Assembly: GCA_963682025.1 (NCBI GenBank)
Contig: OY821519.1
Location: forward strand, 107,368,099 to 107,432,098
DNA: 64,000 nucleotides
Reading direction: 5' to 3'
Source of the DNA: Cordilura impudica
Lineage: Eukaryota; Arthropoda; Insecta; Diptera; Scathophagidae
Part shown: in pieces, positions 34,001 through 44,992 of the stretch
How positions within the stretch are numbered: position 1 is the first letter of the stretch
How the letters are laid out: each line of letters opens with the position of its first letter
The notes under the pieces: generated by a model
The model's database searches: none
What the model saw: the letters and a program-made list of their open reading frames with translations, nothing else
Told to the model about the DNA's origin: nothing
Position numbers and translations under genes: made by a program

Positions 34001-35535
34001 GTGTTGACTGATTAAATGTTCAATGTAAAATGATTTATATTTTTTGTCGTTATACTTTTCGCTTTCGTAAACACTTGTTGAATGAGAAAAATTGGTTGAA
34101 TGAACCCATAAAAATACTTAGTAGTTTTTTACTGAAGTACCAAAAAAAATTATATTCACAATTTTATTGACAGTCACTTATGAATGAACACATGTGTTCA
34201 GGGGAATTCCTTTAAAAAATCATCCGTTACCAACGGTAAACCACAGATCAATAAAAACAAGTGGACTTTTCTTTTTTCTCTTTAATTGACTGTGAACTGA
34301 CTAGGTGTCATAAAGGGACAATAAAATTTATAGGCGTTATGAGTTTGCTACCGCAACCATAAAAATGAAATAATCTTTTTTTATTACTTAATTTTTTTAA
34401 TTCTTAGAATCATAAAAAACTAACTTATTACATACAAACACTTACACATTAGAAAATGTTATTTTTGTATGGAAATCGCGATTTATATCAATTCAGTAAA
34501 TCGTGAACAAAATCAAAAGTTGTGCACCGATTGCAATGAAATAAAGCTCATTTTATTCGAAATATATCTAACTAACTGTTTGTAGACCAAAACTGTGATT
34601 TTTGTCCCATTTTTATTTTTTAGGAATTTTTAAAGAACAAAAAAAATGTTTTTTTTTAAAAAATATTAATTTTTTTTTCAAAACTTGAACGATATCTCTA
34701 AAACTACTTGAAAAATTTAAAAACAAAGTAAGCACGGCTTTAAGAGAATATTGTTTGCGAGTTTCGGATTTTTTTTTTAATTTAATATGGTGAACCGTTT
34801 TCAAGTTATTCCAATATATGTAGCGGAAGTGCCTTAATTTTGAACATAACGGTATATCTCGAAAAGTCGAGCTGATAGAAAAAAACCAAGGGCAGATTTG
34901 GATTCAGCGTCCCAAATAACCTTAAAAACAATATTCAGTTCTTAATCAACAGAACCATTGTTCCCTTGTGTAATTAATGAGTCGATTTTGTGATATCCGT
35001 CCGTTCATCCATCCGCTATTGAAATTGGTCAAAATCGGTTCGTGTTCAGACCTATTCCCGAAAAAAATGACGCCCGTGAGGTCGACTTAAATTGCGATAA
35101 TATCCAAATTATCATAAAGATTTCGGTTAAATAGGTTTATCCATCTGTTTATGAGTAGTCCAAAAATAAACCCTATATGATAATTCTTTCCATAGCCCCA
35201 TATGTAGCCGTTTCCTGATATTCACCTAAATCTATAAAAACAAAAAAATAAAACAAATATATTTCACAGACTTTTCCGAACTTTGGTTGGTATATTTTTT
35301 TTTTTTTTTCAAAAAATAATTAATCTCTCCAAATATGGTCAGGAACGGTCACCTAGTCGGCATATAAATATAGCATCCTAGAAGACCTTTTTCATTACCG
35401 AAGGCAAAAATATTAATAATAATACCACTCAAATTTGGTTTATGCTTATTTTCTAAATCTAATTAGTTGGATCTATGATATAGTGTCGTATCGTATAGTC
35501 GGTCTAGACCGGCTATAAATTTCTTTATTTTTACA

Positions 35536-36114
35536 CATGCAATAGTTTTGGTGAAATGAGACTGCAGCGGTAACAACTTAGAATATTAGAATAGTGGTTG
35601 GCACGTGGAGGCCATTATCATAATATTTGTTAGAAGATATGAATAATGCTAGATTTTTTAGAAAGAGAAGGCTTAATCCAATTTTTAATTATAATTTTCT
35701 GTGAGTGATTAAAAAATCTTATATAATCTACTGTGCTTCAATAATTAATGTATTGGATACAAATTATTAGCAAGTTTTCTAAATAATCCAAAGATGTCTT
35801 GAATATTAAAAAAATGAACAGCACTCAATTCTGCGGTGTTATAATTGTCTCAAACTTTTTAGCAAAATAATTATTCATAACAGCAGTTCTATAGCTCTGA
35901 GATTTTATTGTATAGAATTTATAAGTTGAAGCAAAATTTATTTATAATTATTTCACCTTTTCAGCACGGGTAACTTACACAGCAATGTGGAGTGAATATT
36001 TTGAATTTAAAACTGGTAAATTTATAGTAATCGTACTATAAAATAATTTTATTTACATTTCAGAAAGTATTATCATCTATAAAATTAATAGGCTAGGCGA
36101 TTTTTGTTACCGAT
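35536..36114. other. unassigned AT-rich DNA
   Basis: No feature recognised. Confidence 0.35.
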
Positions 36115-36535
36115 GTTTTGTTCTACTATTTTATCCCGATTTTGACCAAACGTATATTATGAAAGGTATTTCCTTTTTGCTGTTCACCAGATTTACAGAT
36201 TTTAAAATTTTTTCCTTTATTTTGGGTAAATTGCATTTAAAATTGCTACTAACATATAATAAAAAAAAATTCACCAGATTTACAGATTTTAAAATTTTTT
36301 CCTTTATTTTGGGTAAATTGCATTTAAAATTGCTACTAACATATAATAAAAAAAAATTATACATATATAATCTTATATATATGCTATGTGTGTGTTTATT
36401 AAACTTGATGATGTGTTTGTTAATGAATTTGTTATCTTCATTCACAAAAAAAAGTGGTGGGTTGTGAATTGGCTAAGTTGAGAAATAAACTTTCTTAGAA
36501 ATTGCACTCGAATTTCGATCGCTGGAATCTGTTAG
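36115..36535 (-). repeat. family B copy 3 (inverted) with an 87-base tandem duplication
   Basis: Landmarks in inverted order: TTTGACCAAACGTATAT, GGTATTTCCTTTTTGCTGTTCACCAGATTTACAG, ATGCTATGTGTGTGTTTATTAA, TTCATTCACAA, and GCACTCGAATTTCGATCGCTGG at the right edge. The segment TTCACCAGATTTACAG to the A run is present twice in tandem (36,183-36,269 and 36,270-36,356) and appears identical. Confidence 0.7.
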
Positions 36536-37560
36536 TTTCTATTACTACAAATTGTATACATGATCTCGAACCGAACAATGAATAACTAATTAATGCAACA
36601 AAAAGATCGACAATACATAAGCAACTAACTTACAGAACATGAGGTAGTACAATGCAGCTTTGTGATTAATCTGTTAAGATTTCACATGCCATTAAAGTTA
36701 CATCTAGAGGACGGTTTGCAAAAACAAAAGGTAATTGGTTGAAGCGATGTTAATGTAGAGAAAGCTAAAAATTGGAAAAAAAACCGGCTTGTTCGTACTA
36801 ACTCTCATTTAAAAAAGAAAACAAAAAACATACCTCATGTTCTTTTCTTTGAAACGTTGAGTTAATTATTTGATTAAGCATGAGTTGAAGTAACAGGCAG
36901 AAGGATGCTGAAGATAAACCAGTGGCTTTGCTCGAAAGGAACTACTATATTTGGCGTTGTCTTAATTTCTTTTTTCCATTTTTCTCCCACATTGCAGAAA
37001 GTATTTTCTTTCCTATTATTAGGTGGTCTCGAACTGAACAATAAAGAACTAATTTTATGGTATTGTAATAAAATGCATTTGGAGTAATTTATATTTTGGG
37101 CCAATAGATCTGAGTTTAAGTTGCAATTTCTATTGATGGGCTGTGTTAGCTGTCAATTTACATGTCTCAAAATAAAATATTTTATTTTAACAAACATAAT
37201 CTGGGTTGAAATTAAATTTATAATAAACTAAATGCCGTTTAAGTTAATTACACAGGCCGTTATTTTATGAAACCACGGACCAGCGCATACTTTGAAAATT
37301 TTCTTTTTTGTGTTCAATTTGAAAATATAATTTCCTAAAGATCTTTGATACACTAAATTCGAATCTGGCTTATAAAATCTCCAACATATTGTGCTCTCTT
37401 GACCTTAATAATGTAAAAACATGTTTTTTTTGTTATAATTGTTTCTTCTCGAAAAACTGATGTTATGAAGTAATTCCTACATCAGTCGGGGATTCAGGGT
37501 ACTTCATAATTTTAGGAAAGTTTCACGGAAAAATTATAGTTTCTTTTTTGGAAAATATAA
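36536..37560. other. unassigned DNA, includes short repeat C copy 2
   Basis: About 36,745-36,845 matches the repeat C segment at 5,708-5,807 (GTAGAGAAAG, CTTGTTCGTA, ACTCT). The rest has no recognised coding or repeat signal. Confidence 0.4.
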
Positions 37561-38275
37561 AGTAATTTCAATGGATGATTGGTGCAAAAAGGGCTAATAA
37601 AGGGTGTTGCACTAAAGCGTTGGCCACCAAAAGATAAAGATAGCTTAACAGCCGACAGTATAGCGTTAATAAAACTACAACACTACGCGATAGAACAACG
37701 TGTTTTCATTGTTGAACAAAATTTCAAAAATAGTAAAAGTGGTTGTTCGAAAATATCTAACAAGTCTATTCGGACTATTGATCTAACCTCGTCAACTGTG
37801 ATGAGATTAATTGAAAAATTCAGGCAGACTGGATATGGTGACGCTGAATATACTGATCATCGTTCAAATGTGAATATTGAAGACATGCGTAAGTGTTGGT
37901 GTAAGTCCACTAAAACTAGTTCGGAAATTTTAAGAAGCTATCTCTGAAAATTTGAGTTTCAACACTATAAAGTTAGATTTCCACAATACCTAAAGCCCAA
38001 TGACCATGCACAGTGAAGAAAAGAATTTTAGAGTGGATGCTCATTTTTTGAACGAAATCATTCAAAATCTCAGATCTTGGAAGCATGTACAGTAGCACAG
38101 TCTAACAATTGTTGTTGGCAAAGTAATTACTCACATTCGAAGGAACTATTCGATATCCGCTTACCCGCGCCCTATTGGAAATATTGTCAAGGCGACACCA
38201 TGAAAACTGAAGACATTTTGTTTTCTAATGCGAATAAAGCGAGGATATATTATGGTTCAATTGGTGTTTAATTTT
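37561..38275 (+). pseudogene. Tc1/mariner-superfamily (HTH plus DDE) transposase relic
   Basis: A 122-codon frame (37,579-37,947) contains EQRVFIVEQNFKNSKS and STVMRLIEKFRQTGYGDAE, the paired helix-turn-helix pattern (EQR.FIV...Y......, ...R...KF..TG.....) found at the N-terminus of many insect mariner-like transposases (DUF4817-like). After a stop, shifted frames give LDFHNT, PNDHAQ-like and FLNEIIQN traces of the linker. The catalytic DDE region is mostly lost: the piece around 38,160-38,230 may be the C-terminal PR..GN..K block. No ends found. Confidence 0.55.
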
Positions 38276-38559
38276 TAAACAGAATCAGTTTAGAAGCATT
38301 GAACATTTGATTTCTTTTGGAACATGCTGCACATTTTTGTAATTATTTGCATTACGTTTTAAATAGATTCGATACCAAAGTGCCAATGCCAGATGGCATA
38401 TCCTACGCAATTATCTGAGATATTGGATCTATCAGACAATGAATAGTCCAGTATAAAAACAAATAATTTTAAGAATTGAGATAAAATTATAGCGCATATG
38501 TAAGCGCTTTTGACGATTAGAGCTTACAGTTGCCATACGAGGAAGTAGGCTGCGTTATA

Positions 38560-39086
38560 TACGAGGGCGGCCCAATAAGTCCATGACTTTTAGAATGAAA
38601 CACAGTTTTTTTTTTTTTTTTTTTTTTGCAAAAAAAATGTATTTTTCAACATAATCTTCTTTTAGATCAATACATTTAGTCCATAGTTTCTCTAATTTTT
38701 GTATCCCTTCAAAAAAAAAATGGGATTTTTCAAGGTTCATAAAATAGCCATTTGTTTGATGAATAATTTAATTGTTGGAGCTAAATCTCTTTCCACCGAG
38801 CCATTTCTTTAGGTTTGGAAATAGGTAATAGTTACTGGGGGCTAAATCCGGAGGATGTGGTGGATGAGGTACCAATTCGTAGCCCATTATTTAATGAGCA
38901 CTCGATATTCTCTTTTTTCCATTTTTTAAAAAAACACGAGATTGTTTTGAACAGCTGTTAAACCCAAAGTAAATGACGGAACTTGCTCAAAATTTTACAG
39001 TAGACTACTTGGTGGGAGCAGTATTGTATTTCATATAACTACGAGGAAATTTCGAAATGTCACGGACTTATTGATCCGCCCTCGTA
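38560..39086 (-). mobile_element. internally deleted mariner with both TIRs and TA duplication
   Basis: Element 38,562-39,084 (523 bases) between TA dinucleotides. Ends are CGAGGGCGGCCCAATAAGTCC and, inverted, CGAGGGCGGATCAATAAGTCC, followed on both sides by TGAC. On the minus strand it still encodes the C-terminal catalytic block PPHPPDLAPSNYYLFPNLKKW (near 38,800-38,865) and a C-terminal tail ending in MDLLGRPRI at 38,555. The N-terminal and middle two thirds of the transposase are deleted. A 24-base T run (about 38,607) is present. It is a different mariner lineage from the relics at 20 and 30 kb, judging by its termini and tail. Confidence 0.85.
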
Positions 39087-41689
39087 AAGTTATGTCTTTT
39101 GTAAGCAATTTCTCAACATGTTTCCCTTACACACGTGCTTAACATATTTTATGTGCGCTAAGCCTTTTTTTTTTGCAAATTACAATTAATTGATTGTTAA
39201 CAAAGTACGTGTTACACGTAAAACTTCTCTTTTTATCTTCTTGTACAACTTCAATGTATCCAAACCTTTTTCTTTGGGAATTTATTGATAACCGTTCGCA
39301 ATGTTAATTAACCCAATATGATTTTCGTTGAAATTTATTAAAACAATTTCTGATTGAATATATCGTACGTTGCTCCAGAATTAATGAACTATTTATACTT
39401 AACCCATTTATCAAGTTAAAATCAATTTTGTTTATTTTTATTCTGAACGTCACAAATTCTTTAAAAATTTTTAAATCTTTCTGTTTTCTGACCAAACTTG
39501 CCACAGCAAAATCATTTCGTATTACTGCTCTGCTGATGTCTTTGTTTCATGGGCTTTGGAGCCGAAGTATTATGTAACTTGCGTACTTCATTATTGGGAT
39601 GAACGTACCATAAATCAATTAAATCTGGACGCTTATTTATAGCCGTAGGCCAATAAGTAGGAGAGACTGTCGAACTGCATTCACTATCTGTATTGTGTTT
39701 GGCTTCAGACACTAGTCTACCTGTTGTTGTATATAATCGTGATCACCAATATATATATAATTTATCACAAAAATGTTGATATTAATAATTGCGTTTCAAT
39801 TAAATTAATTAATAAACCATAGTCTAGAGTAAATTATCTTTCTAACAAAATCTATTATCGGTTGAAAAACAGCCAATTTATATCAGGTTCCGCAGGCAAT
39901 AAATGCGCCACAGACCACTTGATTAAGAAAATCGAGCCCACATTTCTAAAGACATTGAAATAATTTACAGCAACAACATTTTTGCATTCTGCTGATCCCA
40001 AAATGATCTTATGTAAATTATTTTGCATCTCGTCTATTCTTATGCCGTTCTAAATTAATGTCAAATCGGTACGTATTTTTAGCACTATTTCAAAATTTCA
40101 ATTTTACTTTTTCAAAAATTTTGTTCAAGAAATTCACAGTTATAAACTATTGGAATATAAGGTCCCATATGTTATTAAAAATGGAAAATATTGTAGGTAT
40201 CCTGTTCTTAATTTGGCGAGGGCAGCGTTTTTATTTCAGCGGATTTGAAGAAAAATGTGATTTTTGATATATTTTCAACTTTTAGGCTACTACTTTTTTT
40301 GCTGTTTTCATATTTCAAATATCTTTTGCCAAAATACTATACTACTTAATATAAGTTCTCAATCTGGTAAATCATGGTTAAATTGAATCACTATAAACTG
40401 TCCCTCTTTGAAGTCAAATGTCAAATTTATGGAGATTTGTTTTTTTAAAACTAAATATCGAAATAATATATATTTGTGGAAGGATTTCGATAAAACTTGT
40501 GAATGATATTTTGATAATTCTAAAAAATAATATTCTGGGCTTACTTTCTAAAATTAACCCATCGTGTACTCTTGATATCAAATTGACTCTTTTAGGAAAA
40601 TCTATGAATATTTTCTTCACCAGGATTTTTTTTTAAATAAAACTAAATTAAATGTGTTCAGGAAATAGATGCTTGGCAATTAAATTTCCTCCCATTATGA
40701 AGTTATATTTGTGTTTGCTAATTCGCTCCATATACTGTTCGGTTGGAATTTTATGCTTGCGAGGAATGTAAACCCAGGTTATGATAAGTGTGAGTAATTT
40801 ATTGTTTAAGTCATTGTTGTAGTTTGAAATTCATCTGAATAGTGATATAAGTTTGATCTCGCTAATATTGCACTTCCCCCTCTCGCTTTATTGTATGTTA
40901 TTGTCTATATGACAGACGTAGGAGTACTTGAAAATTGAGTATTTAGGAGTGGTTTTCCTCCAATAATCTACCAGATTAACTGCATTATTAAAATGAACCA
41001 GCTGCTCATCTTTTACCATCACCCCCAGGCAATAACTTACCCGCCCGTCCTTCTTTATCCATCCTGCATCTGGCTCTGCTGATTTTATGTATAAATATTA
41101 TACAAGAGATCTTAATTTATTAAAATTAAGTCCATTTTTATTTTCCATTAAGCTCGTTAATTATGAATTTTATTTCATCCCTTGAATACATTTTCTAAAA
41201 ATTTCAACTCTTCCAGTTTACATACTACGGAAAGTGCGTTTTTTTTGAGTAAAGTAAACAATAAACTAGCACAGTATATATAAAAAAAACTTGCAACTTT
41301 AGTTTAAACAACAATATTTTAGATTCGTAATTCAAATATTTCACAAAGTATTTACATACAGTGAAGAGATAAAGTATTCGTCGACTTATATTTATTTTAA
41401 AAATCATTCATATCTAGCAGGCTCAGACTTTATAATCTTTACAGTCTCAAATATCTGTTTTATAAATACTAGTTAATAATTTGGCCAAAGCATTTTATTT
41501 TCTTTGCAAGAAATACAAAAAAATTCAGAAAGCCAGATTTTCACAACGAAAAGGTTTTCGTCTGTTCCACATTTCATCAAATTCTTTGCTTATAACATTT
41601 CAATTTATTGAACAAATAGTAATTAACGCTAAATATTTGTTGAAATTTTTTATTTTGTGTAAAAGCAATTTAGAAGATGGAAACAAAAT
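39087..41689. other. unassigned intergenic DNA
   Basis: 2.6 kb with no protein motif or repeat I recognise. Open frames are short (60-72 codons), often paired on both strands. Confidence 0.35.
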
Positions 41690-42612
41690 CAACGGAAACT
41701 GCAAGAGAAAAGAGTGAAATAACGTTAAACCTCGCTAAGAAAAGATATTCCTATAAAAAAACAATCGATATTAAGTTAGAGACTTCCTAGTACAGTTCAA
41801 ACAATGAGTTAAAGATTTGCAAGTAGAAGCCAGTATTCAAATAAAGAAAGCTCTAGTCGTCCATCCGTGCTGACTCAACATGAAAAATCATTGTCCCAAA
41901 AATCAAAAAGAATCCGAAACAAACGGCATCAACGATAGTTTCGAAGGGCTTCTCAGAAATGTGCGAGACTCATAATTTATCCCAAACTATTAAGATAAAC
42001 GGCTTATATCACAGAAAAACAAGAAATAAACGTTTAGAATAAGCCAAAGCGTATCGTAACAGTTGTTCTCAATAGTGGATTCGTGTCATCTTTACCTTAT
42101 TTAAGTCTGAGGAAAAAATTAAAGTATGGCGAAATCAAAATACTGAGATGAATGAGAAAAACATAACATGTTCATTTAAATATGATGGAGAGTCTTAGGT
42201 CGTTTTGAGCTGCAAGTATGTGAACGGAGTTGGTGAGATAGATAAAATAATGGACCACAAAATATATATTGATATAATTAAGAAAAATTAAAAAAAATAA
42301 ATGTCGAAACAGTGGGCCTCACCAGCAATTATATATTCCATACAAGGATCCTAGGCATGTAGATTTTGAGTCGACAAAGCAGTACAGTGTACTAAAATGG
42401 ATCTAGATAGCTCCACACAGCCCAGGTATTAACGCTATAGAACGTATTTGGGAAATACTGGAGCAAGATATTAAAAAACGGCACATTTCTAACAAGCTCC
42501 AATTGAAGATTGCCTTAAAAGAAGAAACTACATCATATTTGGTTTACTCAAAACACAGACAATTCAGTGCCATTATAGCTGGGAAGGGAAGTGGATGCAA
42601 ATATTAATTTCT
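41690..42612 (+). pseudogene. Tc1-like transposase relic
   Basis: Heavily mutated plus-strand transposase. The C-terminal catalytic block is clear near 42,415-42,605: a PGINAIERIWEILEQDIKKR stretch equivalent to SPDLNPIE.IW..L...., then KHRQFSAIIAGKGSGCKY, the Tc1 C-terminal R..aVi.akG..tkY signature. Upstream are DFESTKQ/QYSVLKWI-like traces of the second catalytic region and an N-terminal HTH-like zone (41,820-41,960) with a SRPSVLT hinge. The catalytic SPDLNP is changed to PGINA. Stops and frameshifts throughout. Confidence 0.7.
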
Positions 42613-43679
42613 AATTACTGTGTGCTGAAATACATATTTTAAAATAGGGACTAATACTTCTTATACACTATACCACTATGTGGTCAGGGTATAACGATTT
42701 TGTGTATATGTTTGTAACTACAAAAAATATTTTACCTAGACCCATCTTTTATTACACCGATCGACTCAAAATCAGTTTTGACTTAGAATAACTTTCTGTG
42801 TGTCCAAGTAAACCTTGTAATCAATATGAATATATTTTTATGACATTTAGAATATAAGCTTCTATCAGCCATAGGAAGAACGCTGTTGAAACTGGTGAAA
42901 ATGGGTTCATGTTCAGACCTAGCCCCCATACAAATGCCCCTATGAGATCGACTTAAATTGCCACAAAATTCAAATTAGCACATAGATTTCGGTCAAATTC
43001 ATCGTAGTCCAAAAATGAAGCTGATTCCCTATCTACACTTAAATCTGTAAAAAAAAAATATATATATGGGGGATTTCATGTCAAGTGCACCAACTTTTGA
43101 AACCGATGTCTTCCGATCGGGATGAAATTTGCACCAACGTTAGTCCTATTAGATAGTAGTTTAGGTACAATTTTTCAACAAGATTGGTCCAGATCTCTCT
43201 GAGTTAGAGGGGATCAAAATTTGACATTTTGGCCAAACAGGTGTTTTTTCCCATCCTTGTAAATTATTACCTACTGTTCTTAGAAAATTTTCTCCCAAAT
43301 AGTTTAGATAGCTATTTCTTCAGTATTTCGGAAAAAAATACTTTAAAAAAAATTTTTTTGTAGACTTTTTTTTGCTAAATTAAAGCATTTTTTGCCTTTT
43401 TTTCCAAAAAGGGCATTTTTTTTTTTTTTTTTTCATAAGAAAGCTTAGGATTTTTCCTTTAAGAGCATTTTGGTCGCTTAGTGGGATGGGAGTGGGATAT
43501 CTATCAAAATAAATATTTTGTAACTCAAGACAACGGTTTTTCAATTTTTCACAAATGCACTATTTTGAATTTTTTCCTATTTGTGTCTAAAACCTTACAA
43601 ATAAAACTTATACTGAGAAACTGGATAAACTAAACTTTCCGAAGGTATGTGACATACCTTCATAACATAACAGAATGTA

Positions 43680-44100
43680 ATGGTTTTCTGTATCTTGAAA
43701 GAGTTATTTGCAACATTTCAATCTGAACACGAGGATGTTAGAATTGGATTCACGAAATTAACCCAAATGAGGCCAAAACATTGCGTTTTGGCAGAAAGCA
43801 GCGGAACTCACACAGTATGCGTTTGCATTTACCATGAAAATCTTAAACTGATGTTGAAGGAAGTCAACTTAAAGTATTTAACAGCTGATTCGGCAGGACA
43901 TTTACACGATTACCGCGATTGCCTTAAATTGACTATGTGTCCTAATGCAACAACTTCTTGCCACTTAGGTGAATGTAACAATTGTCCGAAAACCACATTC
44001 ATCAATGAAAATTTAATCAACTCTTTAGATCGAGAATATATAGAGGAAGTCAAATTTGATTCTTGGATTCAGACTGACAGATGCACATTGAAAACAAGTA
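43680..44100 (+). pseudogene. N-terminal part of the long-TIR element 2 protein (interrupted)
   Basis: Frame with FQSEHEDVRIGFTKLTQMRPKHCVLAESSGTHTVCVC and later HLHDYRDCLKLTMCPNATTSCHLGECNNCPKTT, rich in Cys and His. It is cut at codon LKT by a family A copy. The same frame resumes after that copy (IILN, then VDDFVEEM), showing that the insertion split one protein. Known relatives, as I recall them, are unnamed multicopy proteins of arthropods and cnidarians with the RPKHC...SGTHTVCVC motif. An N-terminal section present in those seems to be missing here. Confidence 0.65.
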
Positions 44101-44862
44101 AGAAAATTATAGTCGGTCTAGACCGACTATACGATACCCTACACCATGTACTATCTCTTAGGCCCAACTAACTGGACATAGAAAATAAGCAAAAACCAAA
44201 TTTGAGTCTGATTTTTATTAATTTTTTTTGGCTGCAGATATGAAAAAGTTCATATCGGATGCTATATCTATATGGGGACTAGGTCCGAAAATGGACCGAT
44301 CCTGATCATGTTTGGTAAAGTCTCTTGTATTTTGCAAAAATATATACAAACAAAATCTGAGAAGAATCAGTGCAATATTTTTGTTTTTTAATAGATTTAA
44401 GTGAAGATCGGGAAGCAGCTCTATATGAGGCCAAGGGGATAATTTTTGGACTACTCATTAATGGACGTAACGAACGCATACAAAACCCAATTTGAGTAAG
44501 ATCTATATGACAATTTGGATCTTATGGCAATTTATGTCGATTTCATAGGGGTAATTTGTATGGGGGCTAGGTCTGCACATGGACCGATTCTCACCAATTT
44601 CAATAGCGTTCATCCCATGGCCGATAGAAGCTTATATACCAAATTTCATCAAAATACATTCATATTTGCGACCTGCAGTTTGATTACAAACTTTACACGG
44701 ACACACAGACGGACGGACGGACGGACATTGTTAAATCAACTCAGAAAGTGATTCTGATCCGATCGGTATAATTAAAGATGGGTGTAGGTCAAATATTTTT
44801 GGTTGTTACAAACAGCATCACAAAGTCATTATACCCAAACCACATAGTGGTATAGGGTATAA
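44093..44862 (+). mobile_element. family A copy 10, inserted in the long-TIR 2 gene
   Basis: Full length: AACAAGTAAGAAAATTATAG to GTGGTATAGGGTATAA, with a 12-base or so deletion near 44,143. Its borders read AAAACAAGTAAG on the left and GTATAACAATC on the right. Because the interrupted protein frame is known, removal of the copy gives AAAACAATC, so the sequence AACAA is shared at both edges and any target duplication is at most 5 bases. Confidence 0.85.
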
Positions 44863-44992
44863 CAATCATTTTAAATGTGGATGATTTTGTGGAAGAAATG
44901 TGTACAGGATTGCTAAACTTGAGAAACCATGACTTTTTAGTCAAAGAGCAATGGTCATTCTTCAAGGATTTGAAGATACATTTGAAGTCTGG
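44627..44992 (+). repeat. 366-base direct duplication, left copy
   Basis: Matches 48,626-48,991 without a difference that I can see, including private variants of family A copy 10 (GATGGGTGTAGGTC, CAGCATCAC, CTGATCCGATCGG). It covers the right third of family A copy 10 plus the next 130 bases of the long-TIR 2 gene. Confidence 0.85.

Larger units (their letters stand above)
31526..34973 (-). mobile_element. long-TIR DNA transposon 1 (unclassified)
   Basis: Element 31,529-34,970 (3,442 bases). Its outer ends are CACAAGGGAACAA and TTGTTCCCTTGTG, with TAA on both sides (possible 3-base target duplication). The terminal inverted repeats are about 0.6 kb: 31,529-32,152 pairs with about 34,357-34,970. 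They share landmarks such as CTCGACTTTTCGAGATATACC, GCGGAAGTGCC and TTATTACTTAATTTTTTTAA. Similarity is weak over the first ~110 bases just inside the tips and high afterwards. The single gene lies between the arms on the minus strand. Superfamily is not assigned. Confidence 0.85.
31418..35535 (-). mobile_element. family A copy 8, split by a long-TIR transposon
   Basis: Left piece 31,418-31,528: CTATACCACTATGTGG, GGGTATAATGACC, CATCTTTTATTACACCGATCGAC. Right piece 34,971-35,535: AGTCGATTTTGTGATATCCGTCCGTTCATCC, TTCAGACCTATTCCCG, down to AGTCGGTCTAGACCGGCTATAAATTTC. The two pieces join into one inverted family A copy; the intervening 3.44 kb is a separate element inserted at the start of the (GTCY)n half. 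Confidence 0.8.

Noticed and set aside
36131..36467. 102-104 codon frames with an internal repeated peptide near 36.2-36.4 kb
   Set aside because: Both strands are open because of the 87-base tandem duplication within a family B copy; no protein resemblance.
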